DNA of 64,000 nucleotides from Bradyrhizobium guangzhouense (GTDB lineage Bacteria > Pseudomonadota > Alphaproteobacteria > Rhizobiales > Xanthobacteraceae), in contig NZ_CP030053.1 in assembly GCF_004114955.1 (NCBI RefSeq), positions 1,426,001 through 1,490,000 on the forward strand, written 5' to 3'. Position 1 is the first letter of the stretch. Each line of letters starts with the position of its first letter. Position numbers and translations under genes: made by a program. Positions 44,392-52,814 of this stretch are shown piece by piece. Below the pieces are notes generated by a model that saw nothing but the letters and a program-made list of their open reading frames with translations, had not been told where the DNA came from and made no database searches.

Positions 44392-45012
44392 ATGCCGGGG
44401 AACATGCTTTCCAAGGGTGAGGTATTCGTCATTGAAACCGACGCCGCCTCTCGCGAACAATTGTCCAACGCGCTTCAACAGAGCGCCTATGATGTGATTT
44501 GCTTCGCCGACGGCGCATCGCTGCTGTCGGAAGCCAAGGAGCGGATGCCGGCCTGCGTACTGCTCGAGATGCCGCCTGACCGTTCCGCGCTCGTCGTGCT
44601 CAAGCGTCTGCGCGAGGAGAACTGCATGGCGCCGGTGTTGGTGACCTCGGCCAATGGCAGCATCGCCATGGCGGTCGATGCCATAAAGAGCGGAGCTGCC
44701 GACTTCATCGAGAAGCCGTTCCGCACCCACGATATCGTCGGCCGGATCGACGCCGCGATCGACGAATCCGCACAGCCCGAGACGAGCCGGCAGCGTTGGC
44801 TGGCCGGTTGCGAGCCCCTGACCGCGCGGGAAGGCGACGTGCTCGCGCATCTGGCGGCCGGCCTCACCAACAAGGAGGTCGCCCGCCGCATGCATCTGAG
44901 TGCGCGCACGGTCGAGGGCTATCGCGCCAGCATTTTGAAGAAGGCCGGCGCCAAGAACGTGACGGATTTGCTTCGTCGTATCTTCGGCCAGGGTTCGCCC
45001 AGCCGGGTCTGA
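44392..45012 (+). CDS. FixJ/LuxR-type response regulator with Glu at the phosphoacceptor site
   Basis: A 206-residue protein with a receiver domain (10-125) and a LuxR/GerE helix-turn-helix (LTAREGDVLAHLAAGLTNKEV, then LSARTVEGYRASILKK). The layout and FIEKPF motif (K108) resemble FixJ. At the phosphoacceptor position the sequence reads CVLLEMPPDRSA, with E59 (codon GAG at 44566) where FixJ has Asp, and one residue missing in the following loop. The acidic pocket is ETD rather than DDD/DDE. It may be a pseudo-receiver that is constitutively active or controlled by binding. No kinase gene is adjacent. Confidence 0.88.
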   Translation: MPGNMLSKGEVFVIETDAASREQLSNALQQSAYDVICFADGASLLSEAKERMPACVLLEMPPDRSALVVLKRLREENCMAPVLVTSANGSIAMAVDAIKSGAADFIEKPFRTHDIVGRIDAAIDESAQPETSRQRWLAGCEPLTAREGDVLAHLAAGLTNKEVARRMHLSARTVEGYRASILKKAGAKNVTDLLRRIFGQGSPSRV

Positions 45013-45201
45013 CGGTTAGTTCTTCGATCGACGTTGTGCCGCGGCGCGGTGACGCGTTCCGCGGCCATGGTGCTGCCGCAGCGGCGCCCAACGGAAACCC
45101 CAATCGAACCGGTTCCTTCCCTGCCGCGTCTCACCACGATGGCGTGGCATGTTTTCGCGCGTCCGGCTGGCGGCGCGGCGATATCGGCAGGGAGAAGTTT
45201 G

Positions 45202-46884
45202 ATGCGCATCACCGCAAGATGTCTGGCGACGACGAGCCTGGTTCTGGTGACCACGGCACTCGCTTTGCCCGCATGGGCCGCCGATGTGGACGCTACATCG
45301 GCCATCGACGCCGTCACCGTCTATCCCGATGGCGCGACCGTCACGCGCGTGATCGCGATGGACCTTGCGCCGGGCGAGAGCACGCTGGTCGCAAAGGATT
45401 TTCCGCTCTCGCTTGATCCCTCCTCCCTCCGCGTCGAGGGTGAGGCGGGCGCAAAGCTCACCATCGGCACCATCGACGCGCGCCCGCCTCGCGCGGCGCC
45501 GCCGGTCAATCTTCCCGAGCTCGACAAGCGCATCGAGGCGCTCAAGGACGAGCGCGCCGATCTGCAAGGCGCGATCGATGCGGCCACCGCCCGGCGCAAA
45601 TTCGCGGAGCGCTTTGCCGAAGCCTCTCCTGCCGGCCTCGGCGAGAAAGGCGAGGCGCGCCCGATCACCGAATGGCGCGCGGCCTTCACCGCGGTGGCGG
45701 AGGAAGTTGCGGCCGCAGATTCCGCGATCCGCGATGCCACGCGAAAGCAGCGCGAGATCGACCGCCAGATCGCGCAGCTCGAGGCCGATCGATCCGCCAA
45801 GCCGCCGAGCAAGCTCGAGGTCCGCATCGACGTCGCATCGGCCGCCGCGACAAAGGCCACGCTGCGCGTGACTTACAACGTCCGCAATGCGCGCTGGCTG
45901 CCGCTCTATGATGCCCGGCTCGACACCGCCGCCAAGGATCGCAAGCCGCAGCTCGAGCTGGTCCGTCGCGCCGAGGTCACGCAATCGACCGGCGAGGACT
46001 GGTCGAACGTTACGCTCGGCGTTTCCACGGTCCGGATCGCCCGCGGCGGCAGCGCGCCGGAGCTGGGCTCGCTGGTGGCGCAATATCCGCAGCTGCCGAA
46101 GCCGATGGCGGCCGGCGCAATGCAGATGCAGGAGAGAATGCCTTCGGCAGCACCGATGTTGCGAAAAGTGGAGGCAGCACGAGACAAGGACCAATTTGAT
46201 CTGCCGGCCCAACGTGCGGACGAACAGCAAGCGCTTGCGGAGATCGGCGACTTCCAGGCCACCTTCAAAATCCCCGGCCGCGTCAGCCTCGGTGCCGCCG
46301 AGGGCGCCAAGAGCCTGCGCATCGCCGCGATGAGCGTGCCAGCTGATTTGGCGGTCCGCGCCGCGCCGGTGATCGATCCCACCGCCTTCCTCGAAGCCAG
46401 CTTCAAGCAGACCGACGACACGACATTGCTGCCGGGCAAGGTCGCGATCTATCGTGACGGCATCTTCGTCGGCCGCGGCAAGCTCTCGGCATCAGCCAAG
46501 GACGACGTCGTCCGGCTCGGCTTCGGCGCCGACGACAAGGTCAAGATCGAGCGCGCCGTGCTCAAGCGCAATGAGGGCTCGGCCGGCCTGATCGTGACGA
46601 CGTCCAAGACCGACGAGCGCGCCTTCAAGACCACTGTCCGCAACGGCCACGACTTCCCGATCCACGTCGCGATCGAGGACCAGCTGCCGGTCAGCGAGAA
46701 TGACGAGATCGTGGTCGAGATGCTGCCCGCGACCACGCCGCCCACGTCAAAAGACATCCGGGACAAGCGCGGCGTGCTGGAATGGTCGTTCGACGCCAAG
46801 CCCGGCGAGATCAAGGATATCAATTTCGCCTGGCGCGTCCGCTGGCCGAAGGACAAGAGCATGGTGATCGTGCCGTCCGGCTAG
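45202..46884 (+). CDS. MuiA-like exported protein (DUF4140/DUF4139)
   Basis: A 560-residue exported protein with a signal peptide (LATTSLVLVTTALALPAWAA). The N-terminal DUF4140-like part (IDAVTVYPDGATVTRVIAMDL) is followed by a charged coiled coil (about residues 105-205), then a DUF4139 region (LRVTYNVRNARWLPLYDARLD, YRDGIFVGRGKLS). This matches the 'mucoidy inhibitor MuiA' family, whose mechanism is not established. The ATG at 45202 follows CAGGGAGAAG and gives a proper signal peptide; an upstream in-frame start at 45034 would bury it. Single gene, convergent with the metallo-hydrolase. Confidence 0.85.
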   Translation: MRITARCLATTSLVLVTTALALPAWAADVDATSAIDAVTVYPDGATVTRVIAMDLAPGESTLVAKDFPLSLDPSSLRVEGEAGAKLTIGTIDARPPRAAPPVNLPELDKRIEALKDERADLQGAIDAATARRKFAERFAEASPAGLGEKGEARPITEWRAAFTAVAEEVAAADSAIRDATRKQREIDRQIAQLEADRSAKPPSKLEVRIDVASAAATKATLRVTYNVRNARWLPLYDARLDTAAKDRKPQLELVRRAEVTQSTGEDWSNVTLGVSTVRIARGGSAPELGSLVAQYPQLPKPMAAGAMQMQERMPSAAPMLRKVEAARDKDQFDLPAQRADEQQALAEIGDFQATFKIPGRVSLGAAEGAKSLRIAAMSVPADLAVRAAPVIDPTAFLEASFKQTDDTTLLPGKVAIYRDGIFVGRGKLSASAKDDVVRLGFGADDKVKIERAVLKRNEGSAGLIVTTSKTDERAFKTTVRNGHDFPIHVAIEDQLPVSENDEIVVEMLPATTPPTSKDIRDKRGVLEWSFDAKPGEIKDINFAWRVRWPKDKSMVIVPSG

Positions 46885-46960
46885 TTTGCAGGCAATTGCG
46901 GCGGTCTACTCCCACTCCCGCACAGAGGGCCTTCCCAGGCGCGCAGCCGCGCGCCGGGTC

Positions 46961-47932
46961 TCACACGCCCTCATAGACCAGTCGGGTGAAGTAGCCGGGG
47001 TCGACGAGGAACTGGCCCCATCTCGCGTCGAACGCGGCGGTCGGCTTGGCGGCCAGCGTCTCCTCGCGCGTCTTTCCCTGTTTCTTGAGATTGCCGACAT
47101 TGTCCCTGACAGCGACCAGCATGTCGCGGAAGTCCTGCAGCTCGGCCTTGTTGCTGACGGGCTTGCCGTGACCGGGGATGATGATGGTGTCGTTGTTGGC
47201 CATGGCGAGATTGGCATCGGACGCCGCGATCATGCCGTTGATGCTGCCGCCGGTCGAATAGTCGATGAATGGATAGATGTCGTTCCAGTAGGTGTCGCCG
47301 GCGTGAAGGACATTGGCCTCGGTGAACATCACGGAGATATCGCCGTCAGTGTGCGCGGGTCCGTAATATTTTAGGGTGATGGAGGCGCCGTTGACCTTGA
47401 GGTGATGATCTCCGGAGAAAACCTCGGCCGGAACGGCGTTCGCGGGCAGGGCGAGGAAATTGTAGTCCCAATCCTCGACGCGCTGGACGACGGACAGGTG
47501 CTTGCGGGTATTTTCGTGCGCGATGATTTTCGCGCCTGCCTTCTGCAGCCATTCATTGCCGTCGGCATGGTCGAAGTGCCAGTGCGTGTTGATCAGTTGG
47601 GCGATCGGTTCGTTGCCGAGCTCGGTCAACGCCTTGCTAAGCTGAGGTTGAGAGACGCCGATGCCGGCGTCGACCAGAAGCTTGCCGTCAGATCCTGTGA
47701 GGACGGCGACGTTGCCGCCGGATCCCTCGAGCACGCTGATGTTGTTGCGCAGCTTGTAGGTTTTGATCGGTGATGTCGCCGCGCTGTCCTTGATCAGGCT
47801 GACCAGGCCGCGCGCTTCGGCGTAGGCCTGCCGCGGGCTGAGCCATCCCCCGGTTGCCGCGACGGCGGCGCTACTGATGCAACACAGGCAAAAGCCGCGT
47901 CGGGACATTGGATGGAGCTTTGGCGATCCCAT
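46961..47932 (-). CDS. Exported metallo-beta-lactamase-fold hydrolase
   Basis: A 323-residue MBL-fold enzyme with a twin-arginine-type signal (SRRGFCLCCISSAAVAATGG). The metal site is visible as HWHFDHADG (HxHxDH), the third His in GPAHTDGD, the bridging Asp near LHAGDTYWND and the last His in PGHGKPV. It is closer to general periplasmic MBL hydrolases than to true beta-lactamases; substrate unknown. The start is uncertain: ATG at 47932 is used, while ATG at 47908 begins exactly at the twin-arginine motif. The ABC genes lie upstream on the same strand but 131 bases away. Confidence 0.85.
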   Translation of the reverse strand: MGSPKLHPMSRRGFCLCCISSAAVAATGGWLSPRQAYAEARGLVSLIKDSAATSPIKTYKLRNNISVLEGSGGNVAVLTGSDGKLLVDAGIGVSQPQLSKALTELGNEPIAQLINTHWHFDHADGNEWLQKAGAKIIAHENTRKHLSVVQRVEDWDYNFLALPANAVPAEVFSGDHHLKVNGASITLKYYGPAHTDGDISVMFTEANVLHAGDTYWNDIYPFIDYSTGGSINGMIAASDANLAMANNDTIIIPGHGKPVSNKAELQDFRDMLVAVRDNVGNLKKQGKTREETLAAKPTAAFDARWGQFLVDPGYFTRLVYEGV

Positions 47933-48063
47933 GCGATGCTCGCTTTCTTGCGCGGCGATCGACGGTGCCAAGGATCGACCCCGCCGTGTGTGCGGCAAGG
48001 TGCGACGAAAGATGCAGGCGGTCTATCAGGATTGCACGGTCGTACGCGATCGCACGCCGCTCG

Positions 48064-48966
48064 TCATTCCTTCACCGCGCCAGTGAGCGACGATACGTAG
48101 TAATCCACGAACAGCGAGTAGAAGATCGCAACCGGCAGCGAGCCGAGCAGCGAGCCCGCCATCAGCGCGCCCCATTGATAGACGTCGCCGGTGACGAGCT
48201 CGGTCAGGATCGCGACCGGCACGGTCTTGTTGGCGCCGCTCTGGATGAAAGCGAGTGCATAAATGAACTCGTTCCAGGACAGCGTGAAGGAGAAGATGCC
48301 GGCCGAGATCAGGCCGGGCACGGCGAGCGGCAGCGTGATCCGCCGCAGGATCTGCAGCCGCGTGGCGCCGTCGACCAGCGCGCATTCCTCGAGCTCATAG
48401 GGGATCGACTTGAAATAGCCGATCAGCAGCCAGGTGCAGAACGGCACCAGGAAGGTCGGATAGACCAGGATCAGCGCGAGCGGGGAATCGAACAGGCCGA
48501 ACTGCACCACCACTGTTGCGAGCGGAATGAACAGGATCGACGGCGGCACGAGATAGGCGAGGTAAATGCCGAGGCCGACATAGGGACTGCCGCGGAAGCG
48601 CAGGCGTTCGATCGCGTAGGCTGCAAGCGTGCTCGCGACCAGCGACAGCGTGGTCGCCCCGATCGCGACCATCATCGTGGTCCACAGCCAGCGCGGATAG
48701 GCGGTGTCGAACAACAGGTGCTTGATGTGCGCCAGCGTCGGCGAGGTGATCCAGAACGGGTTGTGCTCCCGGTAGTTCATCAGCTCCGCGTTCGGCTTGA
48801 ACGAGGTGATCGCCATCCAGTAGAACGGGAACAGCAGGATCAGCACGAAGCAGCCGAGCGGCAGATAGATCATCATCAGCCGGCGCAGCCCGGAATCCCA
48901 AGCCATGGTCTCGGGGGCTGCTTTCGCATCAGTGACGGAGGAGGCTGGGGCGACGGCGTCAGTCAT
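48064..48966 (-). CDS. Carbohydrate ABC transporter permease (MalG-like, second system)
   Basis: A 300-residue CUT1 permease with six helices, an N-terminal span (LMMIYLPLGCFVLILLFPFYW) and the EAA-type loop EECALVDGATRLQILRRITL. The stretch SWNEFIYALAFIQSGANKTV is typical of MalG-like subunits. It overlaps the MalF-like gene by eight bases and is the last transporter gene of the operon. No ATPase follows; next on this strand, 131 bases on, is the MBL-fold hydrolase. Confidence 0.9.
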   Translation of the reverse strand: MTDAVAPASSVTDAKAAPETMAWDSGLRRLMMIYLPLGCFVLILLFPFYWMAITSFKPNAELMNYREHNPFWITSPTLAHIKHLLFDTAYPRWLWTTMMVAIGATTLSLVASTLAAYAIERLRFRGSPYVGLGIYLAYLVPPSILFIPLATVVVQFGLFDSPLALILVYPTFLVPFCTWLLIGYFKSIPYELEECALVDGATRLQILRRITLPLAVPGLISAGIFSFTLSWNEFIYALAFIQSGANKTVPVAILTELVTGDVYQWGALMAGSLLGSLPVAIFYSLFVDYYVSSLTGAVKE

Positions 48967-49915
48967 TGGCCTCTCCCTGCTGCCATTTGCGGCGCGCCAG
49001 GCCGAAATAGGAGAACAGCGTCGCGAACACCAGGAACGGGATCATCGACACCGCGATCGCCGCGCCTTCGCCGAGCTCGCCGCCGGCGATGCCGCGCTGG
49101 AAGGCCAGCGTGGCGAGCAGATGCGTCGAGTTGACGGGGCCGCCGCGGGTGATGGCGTAGACCAGCTGGAAGTCGGTGAAGGTGAAGATGATCGAGAAGG
49201 TCATGACGATGGCGAGGATCGGCATCATCATCGGGAAAGTGATGTAGCGGAAGCGCTGCCAGGCGCTGGCGCCATCCAGCATGGCGGCCTCGTAGAGCGA
49301 GGGCGAGATGGTCTGCAGCCCCGCCAGCAGCGAGATCGCGACGAAGGGAATGCCGCGCCAGATATTGGCGGCGATCAGCGAGAAGCGTGCCGGCCAGGGC
49401 GAGCCGAGGAAGTCGACATTGCTCGTCCGCCAGTGCAGCACGTCGACCAGCAGATAGGAGATGATCGAGAATTGCGGGTCGTAGATCCACCAGAACGCCA
49501 GCGCCGAGAGCACGGTCGGCACGATCCAGGGCAGCAGGATGATGGCGCGCAACAGGCTCTTGAACGGAAAATGGTTGTTGAGCAGCAGTGCGAGCCAGAA
49601 GCCGAGCGCGAATTTCCCGAAGGTCGCGATCGCCGTGTAGACGATGCTGTAGAAGACCGCATTCCACCACAGGGGATCGGAGAGCAGATATTGGAAATTA
49701 TCCAGCCCGACGAAGATGCCCCTCTGCCCGATCGTGGTGTCGGTGAAGGCGAGCCAGATGCCGAGGCCGAGCGGATAGGTCAGGAACACCGCGAGCAGCC
49801 CGATCGCGGGCGCGAGGCACATCACGATCAGGAACGGCTTGTAGTCGAACAGGCGCACCAGCCAGTTCGGCTGCCGCTGTGCCAGCGCGGGGGAGGAGAG
49901 GGTGGTCACGGACAT
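48959..49915 (-). CDS. Sugar ABC transporter permease (MalF-like, second system)
   Basis: A 318-residue CUT1 permease. An N-terminal span (FLIVMCLAPAIGLLAVFLTYPLG), the LAFTDTTIGQRG loop, and the EAA loop YEAAMLDGASAWQRFRYIT identify it. It pairs with the MalG-like subunit encoded next (eight-base overlap). The binding-protein gene lies 163 bases upstream, separated by a rhizobial palindromic element. Confidence 0.9.
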   Translation of the reverse strand: MSVTTLSSPALAQRQPNWLVRLFDYKPFLIVMCLAPAIGLLAVFLTYPLGLGIWLAFTDTTIGQRGIFVGLDNFQYLLSDPLWWNAVFYSIVYTAIATFGKFALGFWLALLLNNHFPFKSLLRAIILLPWIVPTVLSALAFWWIYDPQFSIISYLLVDVLHWRTSNVDFLGSPWPARFSLIAANIWRGIPFVAISLLAGLQTISPSLYEAAMLDGASAWQRFRYITFPMMMPILAIVMTFSIIFTFTDFQLVYAITRGGPVNSTHLLATLAFQRGIAGGELGEGAAIAVSMIPFLVFATLFSYFGLARRKWQQGEAND

Positions 49916-49949
49916 CAGGGCGTTGTCCTATTCTAGATAGTCACTTCAC

Positions 49950-50066
49950 CGTCATTGCGAGGAGCCTGCGACAAAATTGCGAAGCAATTTTGCGCTGGTG
50001 CGGCGAAGCAATCCAGACTGTATCCGCCGAGGGATTCTGGATTGCTTCGCTTCGCTCGCTATGACG
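49950..50066. repeat. Rhizobial intergenic repeat (CGTCATTGCGAGGAGC type)
   Basis: A 117-base palindromic element: CGTCATTGCGAGGAGC at the left end and CGCTCGCTATGACG at the right, with AAATTGCG/CGCAATTT-like and GCAATCCAG/CTGGATTGC inner pairs. This sequence is widespread in Bradyrhizobium. It sits inside the ABC operon, between the binding-protein and permease genes. Confidence 0.85.
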
Positions 50067-50078
50067 GCCTCTCGGCCG

Positions 50079-51422
50079 TCACCTCTGCCGCCGGAAGTAC
50101 CGCTTGCAGCGCTGCTCCGCCTCTGCGGCTGCGGCCTCCGGCGTCGCTGCGCCGGTTGCGACCGAGGCGAACATCTGCACCGTGACATAGTCCGCGCGAA
50201 CAGCGCCCGTGGCGGTCGAAATCGGCCCCTTGTAGCCGGCGTAGTAGTTGCTGTTCATGGTGTCCTTGAAGATTGCGACCTTGGGATCGCCCTTCCACAC
50301 CGCTGCATCGGCATAGGCTGCCAGCGGCTGCGACCAGTAGCCGCTGTTGGCGTTGAGCCACGGTTCGTACTGGTCCTTTTCCATCATGTATTGCAGGAAC
50401 GCCTTTGCGGCGTTTGGATGCGGGCTGTGCTTGAACACCATGGCGTTCAGCGTCAGCCCGGACATCGGCGAGACCGGTGCAAGACCTTTCGGCAACGCCT
50501 GATGTTCGGAATCCTCGGCGATCGCCGCGGTCGCCGGATCGTTCTTCAGCGAGAAGTACAGCGAGACGCCGTTCGCCGTCAGTGCGATGTCTTGCGCCGA
50601 ATACGCGCGGTTGTTGCTGACGTCGTTCCAGGACGTCGTGCCCGCGATGAAGGTCGGATAGAGCTCCTTCACGTAGTTCAGTGCCGCGATGGTCTCCTTG
50701 CTGTTGATGGTGACATTGCCTTCTTCGTCCAGCAATGCGGCGTTGTGCGCCCACATCATCCAGTCGGCAAAGCCGTTGCCGTCGCCCACGGCATTGCCGA
50801 GCGCAAAGCCGGCGGGCTTGCCGGCTTTCTGCAGCTTCTTGCAGAGGTCGAGGAATCCAGGAAGGTCGTCCGGTGCCTTGTCGAACCCGACGGATTTGAG
50901 CACGGACTTGCGATAGATCAGCGGGCCGCCGGAGGCCCCGAACGGGAGGCCAATCCAGGTATCGCTTTTGGCCTTCTTGCCATAGGCCTTCGCCAGGTTC
51001 AGCCAGCCGCCATACTTCTTGCCAAGATAGTCGGCGATATCGGTCAGCTCGATCAGCTTGTCGATATAGATGTGCGGTGCATCGGAGAAGCCGATGATGA
51101 TGTCGGGGCCGGCGCCGGAATTGGCTGTGACCGCGGTCTGTTGGTTGATGTCCTCCCAGCCGACGAAATCGACCTTGACCTCGACGCCGGTCTCCTTGGT
51201 GAATTTAGCCGCATTGGCGCGGAACACGTCCTCGTCGGCCTGGACGAAGCGCACCGGGCGCAGCATGCGCAGGCTCGCGCCCTTTTCGATCGGCAGTTTC
51301 GGAGCGGGGACGTCCGCGGCCTTGATCGCGGATTGAGCGTGCGCTGCAACACCAGTGGCAGCGACCGTTGCAGCAGACAGGCCCAGCGCCAAGGCATCAC
51401 GACGCGTGATGTCGTTCCTCAT
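50079..51422 (-). CDS. Sugar-type ABC transporter periplasmic binding protein (second system)
   Basis: A 447-residue family 1 solute-binding protein with a twin-arginine-like signal (ITRRDALALGLSAATVAATG). The N-lobe begins near LRMLRPVRFVQADEDVFR and includes FTKETGVEVKVDFVGWEDIN; PFGASGGPLIYRKSVLKSVG and NAAKAFLQYMM are also family-typical. The ATG at 51422 follows GGGAGGAA. It lies 89 bases downstream of the hydroxyacid dehydrogenase and upstream of two permeases. The substrate may be a sugar acid or other hydroxyacid given the neighbour, which is inference. Confidence 0.88.
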   Translation of the reverse strand: MRNDITRRDALALGLSAATVAATGVAAHAQSAIKAADVPAPKLPIEKGASLRMLRPVRFVQADEDVFRANAAKFTKETGVEVKVDFVGWEDINQQTAVTANSGAGPDIIIGFSDAPHIYIDKLIELTDIADYLGKKYGGWLNLAKAYGKKAKSDTWIGLPFGASGGPLIYRKSVLKSVGFDKAPDDLPGFLDLCKKLQKAGKPAGFALGNAVGDGNGFADWMMWAHNAALLDEEGNVTINSKETIAALNYVKELYPTFIAGTTSWNDVSNNRAYSAQDIALTANGVSLYFSLKNDPATAAIAEDSEHQALPKGLAPVSPMSGLTLNAMVFKHSPHPNAAKAFLQYMMEKDQYEPWLNANSGYWSQPLAAYADAAVWKGDPKVAIFKDTMNSNYYAGYKGPISTATGAVRADYVTVQMFASVATGAATPEAAAAEAEQRCKRYFRRQR

Positions 51423-51511
51423 CGGTTCCTCCCTATGATGTCTCCCTTCCCGGCGTTGGTCGCCGGTGAAGGGCCGTTTCGGTCTTTCGGCGCGGTGTTG
51501 CGCCGGCCGCC

Positions 51512-52555
51512 TTAGCTGTTCGGGCCGCGGTCCATGCCGACGGGTTGCCAGCGGCGGAGCGCGGTGTCTTGCAGCACCGACGGATTGACACAGCTTACCG
51601 GCCACATGCCCTGAAGCACCAGTGACAATTCGTAGCCCACCCGGCGCTTGCGCGCCTCGTCGAACCGTGCCGAGGCGGAGGCGACATGGGCGGTCAGGGT
51701 CACATTCTCCATGCTCAGGATCGGGTTGTTGTGCGACGGCGGTTCCTTCTCCAGCACGTCGAGGGCGGCGTGGGCGATCCAGCCCTCCTGCAGCGCCTTG
51801 ATCAGGCTTTCCTCGTCGACCGTGGCGCCGCGTCCCGTGTTGATGAAGATCGAGCTCTTCTTCATCTGCCGAAAATGCTTCTCGGTCAGCATGTGATGCA
51901 CTTCGGGCCGGGCGGGGGCGTGCATCGAGACGAAGTCGGATTGCGACAGCACCTCGTTCAGCGTCGCCGGGATCACGCCGTGGTCCCACATCAAGGTTTC
52001 CTGGATGAAGGGATCGTAGGCCATCATGCGCAGGCCAAAGGGGGCTGCGCGCTTTGCAACCGCACGCGCGACGCGGCCAAACGAGATGAAGCCGAGCGTC
52101 TGGCCCATCAGCCGTGGAATCTTCAGGAGCGCCGGCCGTCCCTCGGCCCAGCGGCCGGTGCGCACCATCTTGTCCTGCTCGACCAGGCGGCGGAAGCCCG
52201 ACAGCAGCAGCATCATGGCGTGGTCGGCGACTTCCTCGATGAAGGTGTCGGGAATGTTGGTGACGGGAATGCCGCGGGCGGTCGCCGCCTTCACATCGAC
52301 GCTGTCGACGCCGACCGAGCCGAGCGTGATGACCTTGCAGTTCTGCAAGCCGTCGATGATGGTCTTGGTGATCGGGATGCCCTTGGCGTAGATCGCGTCG
52401 GCATTCTTCGCGGCGGCGATGAACTCGGCCTCGTTGGCCGGCGCCTCGACGATCTCGGCATCGATCGGATCGAGCGCCTCGCGCTCGTATGAATAGTCGC
52501 TGCCGGCGACCGTGAAGCTCGCGCCCTTCGGCGTCACCACCCTGTATTTCGGCAT
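51512..52555 (-). CDS. D-2-hydroxyacid dehydrogenase family protein
   Basis: A 347-residue NAD-dependent dehydrogenase. The catalytic triad is visible: Arg in LGSVGVDSVDVKAA-following and INTGRGATVDEESL regions, Glu in ALDVLEKEPP, and His in LTAHVASASARF. The Rossmann stretch reads LGFISFGRVARAVAKRAA, where the usual second glycine of GxGxxG is serine. It should interconvert a 2-hydroxyacid and its keto acid. The ATG at 52555 follows GGGAGCAG; a longer frame to 52600 lacks support. It heads the operon with the ABC importer, hinting that the imported compound is its substrate or precursor. Confidence 0.87.
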   Translation of the reverse strand: MPKYRVVTPKGASFTVAGSDYSYEREALDPIDAEIVEAPANEAEFIAAAKNADAIYAKGIPITKTIIDGLQNCKVITLGSVGVDSVDVKAATARGIPVTNIPDTFIEEVADHAMMLLLSGFRRLVEQDKMVRTGRWAEGRPALLKIPRLMGQTLGFISFGRVARAVAKRAAPFGLRMMAYDPFIQETLMWDHGVIPATLNEVLSQSDFVSMHAPARPEVHHMLTEKHFRQMKKSSIFINTGRGATVDEESLIKALQEGWIAHAALDVLEKEPPSHNNPILSMENVTLTAHVASASARFDEARKRRVGYELSLVLQGMWPVSCVNPSVLQDTALRRWQPVGMDRGPNS

Positions 52556-52814
52556 TTTCTGCTCCCGATTTTGTTTGTCGGTTCTTGTTGCCACCCGCAC
52601 CTTCTGGGCGGGCCTTTGCGTCTTTTACGCGAAATCGCCGTGAGTGCGTACAATTCCCGGTTGTTGCTCCAGCGATTATTTGCCTTTTTCCCGGCAGCGT
52701 CCGGGCTTCTACGGAGGCCCGTAAGTAACTTGCTAAGAGGTCGCCCACTAAAAGTTGATTCAATTTCTATCGTTTCACTCGCGCGCCCGTATCCCTTTCT
52801 CCGGAGCCCATCCC

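Noticed and set aside
49955..50185. Short frames inside the repeat at 49950-50066
   Set aside because: They are formed by the palindromic repeat itself.
51423..52763. Upstream extension of the second binding protein's frame through the dehydrogenase gene
   Set aside because: The in-frame sequence before 51422 is a shadow of the dehydrogenase; the signal peptide and ribosome binding site set the start at 51422.
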